A DNA stretch of 64,000 nucleotides from an uncultured Bacteroidales bacterium (GTDB lineage Bacteria > Bacteroidota > Bacteroidia > Bacteroidales > F082), in contig CAMYXP010000006.1 of assembly GCA_947303085.1 (NCBI GenBank), forward strand, positions 97,893-161,892, written 5' to 3'. A model generated the notes under the pieces. That model did not search any database and was not told the origin of the DNA. It saw only the letters and a program-made list of their open reading frames with translations. Made by a program: the position numbers and the translations under genes. This document shows, piece after piece, positions 54,883-63,999 of this stretch (position 1 is its first letter; the number at the start of each line of letters is the position of its first letter).

Positions 54883-55757
54883 CTTCTCGATTCTCTTCTT
54901 TTAAAAAGTTGCATAAGAGGCTTGACATAGTCTTCGTCGGTGTAAATCAATGTGTTATCAACACCATTGTTGGCGAAGGTCTTGCTGAGTTTCGTAGTCT
55001 CGTGTTGCACAAACTTCTGATATGCCTGATTCCAGGCGTTTGTCGACGTGTCGACCCAGATTTCTTTGTCAGTCTCGTTGTCGCGGAACTTCACCAAGCC
55101 TATTTTAGGAATGATGAGTTCTCGTTTATCAGTGATTCTCAATGAGATAAGGTCGTGTTTGCGCGCTGCGATTCTCATTTCCTGTTCAAACGGTTTTTCT
55201 GTAATGAAGTCGGAAATCAAGAATGCGGTGGTGCGCTTTTTGATAGCGCTTGTCAGGAATTTCAGTCCTTCACCTATGTCGGTGCCTTTGTGTTCGGGCG
55301 TGAACGTCACTATCTCGCGGATGATGCGCAAAATATGGCTTGAGCCTTTCTTCGGCGGGATGAACTTCTCGATTTGGTCGCTGAAGAAAATCACACCAAC
55401 CTTATCGTTGTTCTGAATCGCCGAGAATGCCAGCACCGCCGCGAGTTCAGCCGTGATGTCGCGTTTTGTCGCACCCATGGAGCCGAAGTCGTTGGAACCC
55501 GACACGTCGATGAGCAACATCACCGTCATCTCGCGCTCTTCCTCGAAAATCTTGACAAAAGGCTTGTGGAATCGAGCCGTGACGTTCCAGTCGATGTTGC
55601 GGATATCGTCGCCATACTGATACTCGCGCACCTCGCTGAATGTCATGCCTCGACCCTTAAAAGCGCTGTGGTACTGGCCCGAAAAAATGTGGTTGGTCAG
55701 ACCGCGTGTCTTGATCTCGATTTTCCTGACTTTCTTAAATAAATCAGTTGCTTCCAT
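54879..55757 (-). CDS. DUF58 domain protein of the Bat operon
   Basis: A 292-aa soluble protein of the DUF58 family, which has a VWA-like fold. The family block FKGRGMTFSEVREYQYGDDIRNIDWNVTAR is clear, then MLLIDVSGSNDFG as an incomplete MIDAS. DUF58 proteins are partners of MoxR ATPases. It follows moxR by 9 bases and overlaps the next gene by four. Confidence 0.93.
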   Translation of the reverse strand: MEATDLFKKVRKIEIKTRGLTNHIFSGQYHSAFKGRGMTFSEVREYQYGDDIRNIDWNVTARFHKPFVKIFEEEREMTVMLLIDVSGSNDFGSMGATKRDITAELAAVLAFSAIQNNDKVGVIFFSDQIEKFIPPKKGSSHILRIIREIVTFTPEHKGTDIGEGLKFLTSAIKKRTTAFLISDFITEKPFEQEMRIAARKHDLISLRITDKRELIIPKIGLVKFRDNETDKEIWVDTSTNAWNQAYQKFVQHETTKLSKTFANNGVDNTLIYTDEDYVKPLMQLFKRRESRR

Positions 55758-55766
55758 AATTAAGAA

Positions 55767-56759
55767 TTACGGCACCTCTACGATGTTCAAAATCTCATTG
55801 ATGATATCTTCTGTTGTGATATTTTCTGCTTCTGCCTCGTAGGTCAAGCCGATACGGTGACGCATCACATCCGGGGCGACGGCGCGAACATCCTCAGGGA
55901 TGACGTAACCACGACGTTTGATGAAAGCGTAAGCCTTTGCTGCCAAAGCAAGGTTTATTGACGCACGTGGAGAACCGCCGTAGCTGATCATTCCGGCGAA
56001 TTTCTTCAACTTAAACTCCTCAGGATAACGTGAAGCGAAAACGATGTCGGTGATGTAGTTCTCAATCTTCTCGTCGAGGTAAACCTCACGGCAGACTTTT
56101 CTTGCGTTCAAAATGTCTTTTGTCGACGTAACTTTATGAACCTCAGGATATTCCTTGTTGATATTCTGACGCAGGATGACTTTCTCCTCTTCCTTTCTCG
56201 GGTAGTCGATGACGACTTTCAACATGAAACGGTCGACCTGAGCTTCCGGCAACGGATAGGTGCCTTCCTGCTCAATCGGGTTCTGTGTTGCCATAACCAA
56301 GAACGGATCCGGCAAGGCGAATGTGTTTTCTCCGATAGTCACCTGATGCTCCTGCATTGCCTCGAGCAAAGCGCTCTGCACCTTCGCTGGTGAACGGTTA
56401 ATCTCATCGGCCAGCACGAAGTTCGCAAACACAGGGCCTTTTCTCACTATGAATTCCTCTGTCTTCTGGCTGTAAATCATTGTACCAACGAGGTCGGCAG
56501 GCAGAAGATCAGGGGTGAACTGAATACGGCTGAAGTCGGCATCGACGATGTTTGCCAATGTCTTGATAGCCAAAGTCTTAGCCAAACCAGGAACGCCTTC
56601 CAAAAGGATGTGTCCGTTGGATAACAAACCGATGAGCAAACGCTCTGTCATGTGCTTCTGACCCACGATGACCTTGCTCATTTCCATGTTGATCAAGTCG
56701 ATAAACTGACTCTCTCTCTGAATTTTTTCGTTTAGTTCGCGAATGTCTGTTTCAATCAT
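55767..56759 (-). CDS. MoxR-family AAA+ ATPase
   Basis: A 330-aa AAA+ protein with Walker A GVPGLAKT (55-62), Walker B VLADEINRSP, and the MoxR block QNPIEQEGTYPLPEAQVDRF. MoxR ATPases act as chaperones for VWA proteins and would load or activate BatA and BatB. ATG 56759 is chosen over a start 12 codons upstream, as the family begins here (MIETDIRELNEKI). First gene of the bat operon; the promoter is at 56804 with a leader of about 40 nt. Confidence 0.94.
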   Translation of the reverse strand: MIETDIRELNEKIQRESQFIDLINMEMSKVIVGQKHMTERLLIGLLSNGHILLEGVPGLAKTLAIKTLANIVDADFSRIQFTPDLLPADLVGTMIYSQKTEEFIVRKGPVFANFVLADEINRSPAKVQSALLEAMQEHQVTIGENTFALPDPFLVMATQNPIEQEGTYPLPEAQVDRFMLKVVIDYPRKEEEKVILRQNINKEYPEVHKVTSTKDILNARKVCREVYLDEKIENYITDIVFASRYPEEFKLKKFAGMISYGGSPRASINLALAAKAYAFIKRRGYVIPEDVRAVAPDVMRHRIGLTYEAEAENITTEDIINEILNIVEVP

Positions 56760-56803
56760 TTTATTGCGATTTTTATTTCTTTTTTCAATTAACAATATTA
56801 ACG

Positions 56804-56811
56804 CAAAAATA
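56804..56811 (-). promoter_or_regulatory. -7 box of the moxR-bat operon
   Basis: TATTTTTG on the minus strand, an exact TAnnTTTG, 44 bases before the moxR ATG. Confidence 0.66.
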
Positions 56812-56875
56812 TTGCAAAAATTTCAATCTGCAATGAAAAAAATATTATTGTTTTCAACCATTCGGAAATTTTTTG

Positions 56876-56883
56876 TAATTTCG
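56876..56883 (+). promoter_or_regulatory. Near-consensus -7 box of the DUF2520-lpxB operon
   Basis: TAATTTCG, one base off TAnnTTTG, 16 bases before ATG 56900. Confidence 0.5.
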
Positions 56884-56899
56884 TAGCTTGAATTAATTT

Positions 56900-57685
56900 A
56901 TGATGCAATTTGGGAAAATAGCGGTTATTGGAGCGGGTAATGTCGCATATACTCTTTGTAATGTGTTGAAAAGCAAAGAGATGAGTCCGTGTTGCGTGCT
57001 TGTGAGAAATGAGGCCGAGGCCGAAAAATTGCGTCAAAAATTTAATGTTAACGTAGTTTCTGACTACGAAAAAGTCTTGGAATCGGATTTTTTGATTATC
57101 GCTGTCAACGATGACTCAATTGCCGAGGTGGCTTCGCATCTTATTGATTATAAAGGACTCGCGGTTCATACGTCTGGAACAAAATCGTCGGAATTGTTAA
57201 ACCGTATCGAGCGTTACGGGGTGTTTTATCCGCTTCAGACCATGAGCAAGGATCGTGAGATTTCTTTTGACGAAGTACCTTTGTTAATATATGCCAATTC
57301 GCCTGAAGATTTGATTCGTTTGCGCGGGTTCGCCCTGCAGTTGTCGTCGAAAGTCAAGTATTGCGACGATGAGCAGCGTCAGGCTATTCATTTGGCGGCT
57401 GTTTTTGTGTCAAATTTCACAAATGTGATTCTTGGAATTGGTGGTAAAGTATTAAAAGATAATAATTTACCATTGTCGATAATGGAGCCTCTCGTGAAGG
57501 AGATGATTGAAAAATCATTCAAAAATTCTCCTGAAAACGCACTTACTGGGCCTGCGCGTCGTGGTGATATGGCTACGATTCAGGCACATGAGGAGATGCT
57601 TTCAAACCATCCGAAAGAGCAGGAGATTTATAAGATTTTGACAAATTACATTCTTGAAAATTATCATAAAAATGAAAAATTATAA
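56900..57685 (+). CDS. DUF2520 protein (Rossmann-fold, NADP-dependent oxidoreductase-like)
   Basis: A 261-aa protein with an N-terminal Rossmann fold (KIAVIGAGNVAYTL, the NAD(P)-binding GxGxxA) and a helical C-terminal DUF2520 domain with NALTGPARRGD. It resembles pyrroline-5-carboxylate reductase and F420-dependent NADP reductase, but the substrate is unknown. It heads a Bacteroidota operon of overlapping genes with a KdsC-like phosphatase, a UbiA prenyltransferase and maf. Two ATGs are adjacent (56900 and 56903). Confidence 0.85.
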   Translation: MMQFGKIAVIGAGNVAYTLCNVLKSKEMSPCCVLVRNEAEAEKLRQKFNVNVVSDYEKVLESDFLIIAVNDDSIAEVASHLIDYKGLAVHTSGTKSSELLNRIERYGVFYPLQTMSKDREISFDEVPLLIYANSPEDLIRLRGFALQLSSKVKYCDDEQRQAIHLAAVFVSNFTNVILGIGGKVLKDNNLPLSIMEPLVKEMIEKSFKNSPENALTGPARRGDMATIQAHEEMLSNHPKEQEIYKILTNYILENYHKNEKL

Positions 57686-58196
57686 AGAGCTTTTAAAAAA
57701 TGTAACAACCTTTATCTTTGATTATGATGGAGTTATGACGCAGGGTGACATCATCATGCTGCCCAATGGCGAGGCGTTGCGAATGACGAATGTGAAGGAC
57801 GGTTTCGCTTTGCAACTGGCAGTGCGTCTGGGCTACAACGTCGCCGTCATTTCAGGCGGTTATGCCGACTCGATGGCGCAACGGATGAGAGTACTTGGAG
57901 TGAAGGATGTTTTTATGCATATCCCTAACAAAATCATTAAGTTAGAGGAATATATGAAAGAGAAAAACCTCAAAAAGGAAGAGGTGGTTTACATGGGCGA
58001 CGACATGCCTGATTACCCTGTGATGCAAATGGTCGGAGTGCCTGTATGTCCTGCCGACGCTTCTGAGGAAATCAAGCAGATTAGCGTGTATATCAGCCAC
58101 AAAGACGGCGGAAAAGGGGCTGTGCGCGACATCATCGAGCAGACGATGAAAGTTCAGGATAAATGGATGAAAGATTTTGAAAATCATATTTGGTAA
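57672..58196 (+). CDS. HAD-family phosphatase, KdsC-like (KDO 8-phosphate phosphatase)
   Basis: A 174-aa C0-type HAD phosphatase. The nucleophile motif is FIFDYDGVMTQGD (Asp17 and Asp19), motif II is VISGG, Lys is in the IPNKIIKLEE region, and motif IV is YMGDDMPDYPVM. This short form without a cap is KdsC, which dephosphorylates KDO-8-P for LPS. It starts inside the DUF2520 gene (14-base overlap) and ends on the start codon of ubiA. KDO specificity is inferred from the family only. Confidence 0.85.
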   Translation: MKNYKELLKNVTTFIFDYDGVMTQGDIIMLPNGEALRMTNVKDGFALQLAVRLGYNVAVISGGYADSMAQRMRVLGVKDVFMHIPNKIIKLEEYMKEKNLKKEEVVYMGDDMPDYPVMQMVGVPVCPADASEEIKQISVYISHKDGGKGAVRDIIEQTMKVQDKWMKDFENHIW

Positions 58197-59134
58197 TGAA
58201 TAAGTTAGCTGCTTTTTTCAAATTGGTTCGCTGGCCGAATCTACTGATCACCGCGCTGACGATGTGCCTCGTGCATCATTGCATTCTGGGACTTCTTAGC
58301 ACTTTGGCGTTTACACTTTTGGTCATCTCGATGGTGCTGATTCAAGCTGGCGGTTACGTCATCAACGATATTTTTGATGTTGAGATTGACGCCATCAACA
58401 AGCCAAAGAAATTAATCGTCGGAAAGGTTTTTACTGAAAAACAAAGCAATCTTTTTTATATCGTATTGACAATAATTGGATTAGGCTGTGGACTAGCCGC
58501 AAGTTTGATGGCTAACGGAAGAAATTTCATCACAATTTTCGCTTGTCTGATACTTTTGGCATGTTTTTTGTACAGTTATTCGAGTAGATATAAGAAAAAG
58601 CTGATTGTCGGTAACCTAATCGTTTCATTATCAGTGGCCTTGGCGGTGTTTCTGCCTTGGCTGTTTCAAATTTTGTCAATGCTTGGCGATAGGGAAATGC
58701 TTCTCGAAAACCAGGAATGGATGCATGTTACACTTCATATCGTATTGATTTACACTGCTTTTGCCTTCCTGATGACCTTTATTAGAGAGATTGTCAAAGA
58801 TATGCAGGATGTCGAGGGCGACGGTCGTTCGCACTGCCGCACGATTCCGATAATCTGGGGTATGAATGTGGCTCAGATTATCGTGATTATATTGAGTTTT
58901 GTGACTTGTGTGATGATATGGAATGCGGCCAGTTATTTTGATGGATTAGGTTTTAGAATCATATATTACATGCTTTATGCATCTGGATTTTTAGTGATTT
59001 TGGTCACAGGAAATAATCTTATGAGTCTGTTTTCTGATAAATCACTGAGAACTGAAAAGCAATTTCATCTTCAGTCTATGTGGTTGAAACTCAGTATGTT
59101 AATTGGAGTTTTATCAATGTTTTTTATTAAATAA
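58196..59134 (+). CDS. UbiA-family prenyltransferase
   Basis: A 312-aa inner-membrane enzyme with about nine helices and two Asp-rich motifs, NDIFDVEIDAINKP (57-70) and REIVKDMQDVEGD, which bind the prenyl diphosphate through Mg2+. The Bacteroidota member beside maf is usually annotated geranylgeranylglycerol-phosphate geranylgeranyltransferase, but quinone-like acceptors cannot be excluded. ATG 58196 shares its A with the preceding TAA. The stop shares a base with maf. Confidence 0.85.
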   Translation: MNKLAAFFKLVRWPNLLITALTMCLVHHCILGLLSTLAFTLLVISMVLIQAGGYVINDIFDVEIDAINKPKKLIVGKVFTEKQSNLFYIVLTIIGLGCGLAASLMANGRNFITIFACLILLACFLYSYSSRYKKKLIVGNLIVSLSVALAVFLPWLFQILSMLGDREMLLENQEWMHVTLHIVLIYTAFAFLMTFIREIVKDMQDVEGDGRSHCRTIPIIWGMNVAQIIVIILSFVTCVMIWNAASYFDGLGFRIIYYMLYASGFLVILVTGNNLMSLFSDKSLRTEKQFHLQSMWLKLSMLIGVLSMFFIK

Positions 59135-59715
59135 TGTTAGACAATTTAAAGAAATATAATATCGTTTTGGCGTCGAAATCGCCTCGCCGGCAGGAACTTT
59201 TGAAAGGTATCGGCGTTGATTTCACAATTTTGACTAAGGAAGTCGATGAGAATTATCCTTCACGCTTGCCTTCGATTGACGTGGCGCCATTTTTGAGTTT
59301 AAAGAAGGCTAAAGCTTTTGAAGATTCGGAACTGCCTGAAAATTATATGGTTATCACTGCTGACACTGTTGTTATCGTGGAAAATGAGATTTTAGGCAAG
59401 CCAAAAAACCGTGACGATGCGGTTCGCATGATGAATCTGCTCTCGGGCAAGGTTCATAAAGTGGTGACAGGAGTTACTGTTCACACAAAAGAGAAGACGA
59501 AAACATTCTCAGTGACTTCAAAAGTGACATTTGAAACGCTTGATAATCAAGAAGTTAATTATTATATTGATAATTTCAAACCATACGACAAAGCCGGCGC
59601 TTACGGTGTCCAGGAATGGATAGGTTACATCGGAGTCAGCAATGTCGAGGGTTCGTATTATAATGTGATGGGCTTGCCCACGCAGAAATTGTATAAAGTT
59701 TTAAAGGATTTTTAG
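59134..59715 (+). CDS. maf: Maf nucleotide pyrophosphatase
   Basis: A 193-aa Maf/YhdE protein that hydrolyses dTTP, UTP or modified nucleotides. It begins NIVLASKSPRRQELLKGIG (canonical LaSkSPRR.eLL), has ITADTVVIVENEILGKP in the middle, and DKAGAYGVQEWIGYI near the end. Start and stop fall directly against its neighbours (one-base overlap upstream; surE ATG immediately after the stop). Confidence 0.94.
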   Translation: MLDNLKKYNIVLASKSPRRQELLKGIGVDFTILTKEVDENYPSRLPSIDVAPFLSLKKAKAFEDSELPENYMVITADTVVIVENEILGKPKNRDDAVRMMNLLSGKVHKVVTGVTVHTKEKTKTFSVTSKVTFETLDNQEVNYYIDNFKPYDKAGAYGVQEWIGYIGVSNVEGSYYNVMGLPTQKLYKVLKDF

Positions 59716-60486
59716 ATGGAAAGAAAACCGACGATTTTAGTAACGAATGATGACGGATATTTGGCGAAAGGCTTGAGAAAGTTGGCTGATTTGATGCGTC
59801 AGATCGGTAAGGTGATTGTGGTTTCGACAGAGCAGGTGAAGTCGGCGCAAGGTCACTCGATGACGATAAATGAACCGTTGAGGCTCAGACAGTTAGAGAA
59901 GTCTGAAGATTTTGAAATGTATGTTTTGAACGGTTGTCCTGTCGATTGCGCGAAGGTGGGATTTCAGATGATTATGGATGAGTATCCGGATCTTTTGGTC
60001 TCAGGAATCAACCATGGTTCAAATGCTTCGACTAACGTAATCTATTCAGGCACAATGGCTGCAGTGGTCGAGGCGTGCATGGACGGCATTCCGGCTATTG
60101 GCTTCAGTCTTGAGGATTACTCGCCGAATGCTGATTTCGATAATCTCGACAGTTATATTCTTGATATTACTAAAAAAGTTCTGAACGAAGGACTACCTAA
60201 AGGCGTTTGCTTGAATGTGAATTTCCCAAAGACTACTGAGGAAAACCCGATTAAAGGCGTGAAAATTTGCCGTCAGGCGAAGGCGCGCTGGAAAGAGATT
60301 TTCGACCAACGGAAAGACCCGCACGGACGCGATTATTTCTGGATCGGCGGCACTTTCATAGTGGAAGACGAAGGCACCGACACCGACATCTGGGCACTTA
60401 AAAACAATTACGCTTCAATCGTCCCGACGCATTACGACTGGACGGCTTACGATGTCATGGACAAATTAAAAAGTTTTGAAAAATGA
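59716..60486 (+). CDS. surE: 5'/3'-nucleotidase SurE
   Basis: A 256-aa metal-dependent nucleotidase. The metal ligands are in ILVTNDDGY (Asp12, Asp13), with Ser in SAQGHSMTI and Asn in SGINHGSNASTNVIYSGTMAA. Length is normal. It follows maf without a gap and overlaps lpxB by four bases (ATGA). Confidence 0.95.
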   Translation: MERKPTILVTNDDGYLAKGLRKLADLMRQIGKVIVVSTEQVKSAQGHSMTINEPLRLRQLEKSEDFEMYVLNGCPVDCAKVGFQMIMDEYPDLLVSGINHGSNASTNVIYSGTMAAVVEACMDGIPAIGFSLEDYSPNADFDNLDSYILDITKKVLNEGLPKGVCLNVNFPKTTEENPIKGVKICRQAKARWKEIFDQRKDPHGRDYFWIGGTFIVEDEGTDTDIWALKNNYASIVPTHYDWTAYDVMDKLKSFEK

Positions 60487-61607
60487 AGTATTACATCATA
60501 GCGGGCGAGGCTTCAGGCGATTTGCACGGCTCAAATCTTGTGGCGTCGATACGTCAGAAAGACCCCGGAGCTAAAATCAGGGCATGGGGCGGTGAAAAAA
60601 TGCGAAGAAATGGCGCGAATGTGGTGAAAAATTATCACGATTTGGCGTTCATGGGCTTCGTTGAAGTGTTAATAAATTTAAACACTATCTTAAAGAATTT
60701 TAACTTTTGCAAAAAAGATATCACCGAGTTCAACCCTGATGCCATAATTTTAATTGATTACCCGGGTTTCAATCTGAAAATCGCGAAATGGGCGAAAAAG
60801 AAGGGCTTCAAGGTGTTTTATTACATCTCACCACAGGTGTGGGCTTGGAAACGCCGCCGTGTTTACACAATAAAGAAGGTGGTCGACAAGATGCTATGCA
60901 TCCTTCCTTTCGAGAAGAAGTTCTACGATAACTATGACGTTGATTGTCAATTTGTTGGACATCCATTGCTGGATGAAATTTCAAAAATTGATATTGTCGA
61001 CAAGAAGAAATTTTATAAGGCAAACCGCTTGAATCCGAAAAAGGAAATCATTGCCTTGTTGCCGGGCAGCCGCAAGCAGGAGGTGAGCCGCATGCTTTCA
61101 GTTATGATGAAAGTCGTGAAGATGTTCCCTGATTATCAATTTGTTATCGCTTGCGCACCATCGTTGCCGGTGAGTTATTACAAGCAGATAATTGGCGAAA
61201 AAGCCAATGTGCGGCTGGTGCTTAATCGTACATACCAATTGCTGCAATTGTCAAGCGCGGCTATTGTTACCTCAGGCACGGCGACACTTGAAACGGCATT
61301 GATCGATGTGCCGGAAGTGGTGTGCTACAAGGCAAACAAGATTTCGTACATCATCGCCAGACATCTGGCAAGAGTAAGATATATCTGTCTCGTCAACCTT
61401 ATCATGGACCGATTGGTAGTCAAGGAGTTAATACAAAACGACATGACTGCCGAGAATATCGCATCGGAGGTTAAGTCGCTGTTAACCAATCAGAAACGTC
61501 AGAAAAAGTTGCTCGAGGATTACGAGGAATTGAAATATGTGCTTGGAAACACTGGCGCATCCGACAGAGCGGCCGAGACAATAATCTCGTATGTTAAAAA
61601 AAATTAA
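60483..61607 (+). CDS. lpxB: Lipid-A-disaccharide synthase
   Basis: A 374-aa GT19 glycosyltransferase that joins UDP-2,3-diacylglucosamine and lipid X to form the lipid A disaccharide. It begins YIIAGEASGDLHGSNLV, has YYISPQVWAWKRRRV and the nucleotide-binding LLPGSRKQEVSRML, and later VTSGTATLETALIDVPEVVCYK. Complete and of normal length. It is the last gene of the overlapping operon and is followed by a palindrome and a terminator. It shows the cell makes LPS. Confidence 0.96.
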   Translation: MKYYIIAGEASGDLHGSNLVASIRQKDPGAKIRAWGGEKMRRNGANVVKNYHDLAFMGFVEVLINLNTILKNFNFCKKDITEFNPDAIILIDYPGFNLKIAKWAKKKGFKVFYYISPQVWAWKRRRVYTIKKVVDKMLCILPFEKKFYDNYDVDCQFVGHPLLDEISKIDIVDKKKFYKANRLNPKKEIIALLPGSRKQEVSRMLSVMMKVVKMFPDYQFVIACAPSLPVSYYKQIIGEKANVRLVLNRTYQLLQLSSAAIVTSGTATLETALIDVPEVVCYKANKISYIIARHLARVRYICLVNLIMDRLVVKELIQNDMTAENIASEVKSLLTNQKRQKKLLEDYEELKYVLGNTGASDRAAETIISYVKKN

Positions 61608-61623
61608 CATTTGGGCTTGAAGT

Positions 61624-61659
61624 GTTAAAATTTATTAACAATTGTTAAAAAATTTTAAC
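61624..61659. repeat. 36-bp AT palindrome made of GTTAA/TTAAC units
   Basis: GTTAAAATTT (61624-61633) pairs with AAATTTTAAC (61650-61659), and the centre TTAACAATTGTTAA (61635-61648) is itself a perfect palindrome; one A-A mismatch occurs. GTTAA or its complement occurs four times. It sits between the lpxB stop and the terminator, about 83 bp before comEC. It could bind a dimeric regulator or form a cruciform. Confidence 0.8.
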
Positions 61660-61680
61660 ATGAAAATTGTTGAAAACTAG

Positions 61681-61710
61681 CCGGGGAAAAGTTTTTTCCT
61701 CGGTTTTTTC
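61681..61710 (+). terminator. Intrinsic terminator after lpxB
   Basis: CCGGGGAAAA at 61681-61690, loop GTT, TTTTCCTCGG at 61694-61703 (one G-T pair), then six T. It separates the lpxB operon from comEC. Confidence 0.87.
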
Positions 61711-61741
61711 TTTGTATCTTGCATGTGAAAAACATGTAAGA

Positions 61742-63811
61742 ATGATCAATTGGTTCAAATATCCGTTTATACGACTTCTGATGCCGTTTGCACTGGGCAT
61801 CGGACTGGCGTTTTTGTGTTTTGAGCCGTTGTCACCAAAATTAGTTAAATTTTTACTGTTAGTTATTGTGTTTCTTGGAGTTACGTTGTTCATAGTGACT
61901 TCAGTGGTAAGAGATTATAAGTATCGTTGGGTTTTTGGTGTTATTTTGAATCTACACCTTATATTAATAGGTATAGCCGTTGTGCACATCCGTGATGACG
62001 ATTTGGATGCTGATTGTGATTTTTTCGTGGCGAAGATAGCAGAATCGCCGACAGTGAAGGAGAAATCAGTGAAAGTGATAATGAAAATGCAGTCGGATGA
62101 AGGCGCAGTGATGACATATTTTGAGAAAAACGAACGTTCGTCGGGCTTGAAATATGGCGATGTGGTGGCGTTTTTCGAACCGCCTAAGCTTGTTGAGCCT
62201 CCTAAGAATCCCGAACAGTTTGATTATCAACGATATTTGTGTCGAAAGGGTATCTTACGGCAGGTTTATTTGAAGGATGAAAACTGGATTAAATTGGGGC
62301 AAAATCGTGCAAATCCAATTTATCATCTTTCATTCGCTCTTCGTGATTTTCTGTTGAAAACGATGCGAAATCTAGGCATTGAAGGCGATGAATATGCTGT
62401 GGCGGCTGCTATTTTACTCGGTTACGACGACACTTTGCCCACAGAGTTGCGACAAAAATACGTGGCGGCAGGCTCGATGCACATTCTTTGTGTGTCGGGA
62501 ATGCATGTGGGAGTGATATTCATGGTGTTTTCTTATATGCTTGCTTTTCTCAATAAACGCAGGCGGTGGCAGCATTTGCTGAAACAGTCGCTTTTGCTGT
62601 TTTTGATATGGTTTTATGCTTTGCTTGCAGGTTTGGCACCTTCGATTTTACGTGCCACGATTATGCTTTCGTTTGTAATTTTAAGCAGTATAATCAATAG
62701 GGAAGGAGTGATACTCAATAGTTTAGCGGCATCAGCGTTTCTGCTTTTGTGTATCAATCCGGCAAATCTTTTCGATATCGGATTTCAGCTTTCGTATAGC
62801 GCTGTTATTGGAATTGTCGTGTTGCAGAAGCCGATTTATCGGATGTTTTATGTGAAATTTAAGTTTTTGGATAAGATTTGGGAGCTGACGTCGGTCACTT
62901 TGGCGGCTCAGATAGCGACGATGCCGTTTTCCATTTACTATTTTCATCAGTTTCCGTTATATTTCTGGCTCAGCAACCTGTTCATGACACCGATTTCGAG
63001 TGTTGTTATCATTGGTGGGATGATAATGCTTCTGATTTTCTTTATACCTTATATTAATATAGGTGTTGCATTTTGTGTGAAATGGATGATATATGTGATG
63101 AACTTTGTTGTTTCAAGTATTGAAAACTTACCGATATCTATCGTTAAAGGATTGTATATCAATAATTTGGAATTTGTTTGTTTGATAGTGTCATTACTGC
63201 TATTGATGATGGTTGTGGAGCATAAAAAGAAGAAATTGTTCTTTGGGGTGTTGTCTATGTTGTTGATTTTCAGCGTTTCACAATTGACACGAGCGGTAAT
63301 GCAGCGAAATCAGATGAGTCTCACGGTTTATTCTATGAAAAAAGCAACGGCTATTGATTTCGTTTGTGGTAATGAGCATGTTTTGCTTTGCGACACCACG
63401 GTGATGAACGACTCTTCGGTGGCAAGTTTCAGCATTGACAACAATTTAATAAAGGAAGGAGTGTTCTCAAATGGTTTGAGTATGCTGTTTGATGAGGATA
63501 ATTTTGAAAATCCATATATGAAAAAGCGAGATAATCTCATTTCTTTTGGTGGGGTTGTGATTGGAATTTCTGATAAAAACTCGACTTCTGGCGTAAAATT
63601 GGCATATCGTCCACATCTTGACTATTTCATTGTTCAAGGAAGAAACAAAGTTGATTTGGAACGCTTGTTGAATAGCTATGTTATTGATTTACTGATAATT
63701 GACGGCAGTGTTCCAGATTATTTGGCTCAAAAAATCATTAATGAGGCTGAGGAGATGGGGCAGGATTATTATTATGTAAGCAATGATGGAGCGTTCATTC
63801 TGCAATTATAA
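61742..63811 (+). CDS. ComEC/Rec2-family membrane protein
   Basis: A 689-aa protein with N-terminal helices and a soluble OB-like DUF4131 domain (about 75-205), then the ComEC/Rec2 competence channel region with the motif CVSGMHVGVIFMV and many helices (about 245-505). The C-terminal ~150 residues are soluble but lack the HxHxDH motif of the metallo-lactamase domain found in Bacillus ComEC, as is usual for this phylum. It would form the inner-membrane channel for DNA uptake. The upstream frame crosses the terminator, so ATG 61742 (MINWFKYPF) is the start; TATCTTGC at 61715-61722 is a weak -7 box. Confidence 0.85.
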   Translation: MINWFKYPFIRLLMPFALGIGLAFLCFEPLSPKLVKFLLLVIVFLGVTLFIVTSVVRDYKYRWVFGVILNLHLILIGIAVVHIRDDDLDADCDFFVAKIAESPTVKEKSVKVIMKMQSDEGAVMTYFEKNERSSGLKYGDVVAFFEPPKLVEPPKNPEQFDYQRYLCRKGILRQVYLKDENWIKLGQNRANPIYHLSFALRDFLLKTMRNLGIEGDEYAVAAAILLGYDDTLPTELRQKYVAAGSMHILCVSGMHVGVIFMVFSYMLAFLNKRRRWQHLLKQSLLLFLIWFYALLAGLAPSILRATIMLSFVILSSIINREGVILNSLAASAFLLLCINPANLFDIGFQLSYSAVIGIVVLQKPIYRMFYVKFKFLDKIWELTSVTLAAQIATMPFSIYYFHQFPLYFWLSNLFMTPISSVVIIGGMIMLLIFFIPYINIGVAFCVKWMIYVMNFVVSSIENLPISIVKGLYINNLEFVCLIVSLLLLMMVVEHKKKKLFFGVLSMLLIFSVSQLTRAVMQRNQMSLTVYSMKKATAIDFVCGNEHVLLCDTTVMNDSSVASFSIDNNLIKEGVFSNGLSMLFDEDNFENPYMKKRDNLISFGGVVIGISDKNSTSGVKLAYRPHLDYFIVQGRNKVDLERLLNSYVIDLLIIDGSVPDYLAQKIINEAEEMGQDYYYVSNDGAFILQL

Positions 63812-63897
63812 TATGTTGATAATCAAACTGATAGTAAAATGATTTAAAATTTTACAAAAATTTTTGAAAAAAATGTTGTGCGTAATGAAAAACGCCG

Positions 63898-63905
63898 TAT
63901 CTTTG
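63898..63905 (+). promoter_or_regulatory. Promoter of tRNA-Asp
   Basis: TATCTTTG (-7) with TTG at 63876-63878, 19 bases upstream, as the -33 element. This is the best complete match to the Bacteroidota sigma factor consensus in the window, and it sits 19 bases before the tRNA. Confidence 0.75.
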
Positions 63906-63924
63906 CACCGTTCAAAACAAAGCT

Positions 63925-63999
63925 GGTGCCGTAGTTCAGTTTGGTTAGAATGCCTGCCTGTCACGCAGGAGGTCGACGGTTCGAGCCCGTTCGGCACCG
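63925..63999 (+). tRNA. tRNA-Asp (anticodon GTC)
   Basis: A full cloverleaf of 75 nt: acceptor GGTGCCG pairs with CGGCACC, then G as discriminator; D stem GTTC/GAAT; anticodon stem CCTGC/GCAGG with loop CTGTCAC, so the anticodon is GTC; T stem GACGG/CCGTT with loop TTCGAGC. The last base of the window (C at 64000) may be the first base of an encoded CCA, which cannot be confirmed. Confidence 0.96.

Noticed and set aside
48456..56759. The bat operon as a new system
   Set aside because: All genes but one match the known Bacteroidota aerotolerance operon; only the unnamed 324-aa gene is kept as a finding.
61667..61741. Longer N-terminus for the ComEC protein
   Set aside because: The extension is read through the lpxB terminator stem; the family start MINWFKYPF is at 61742.
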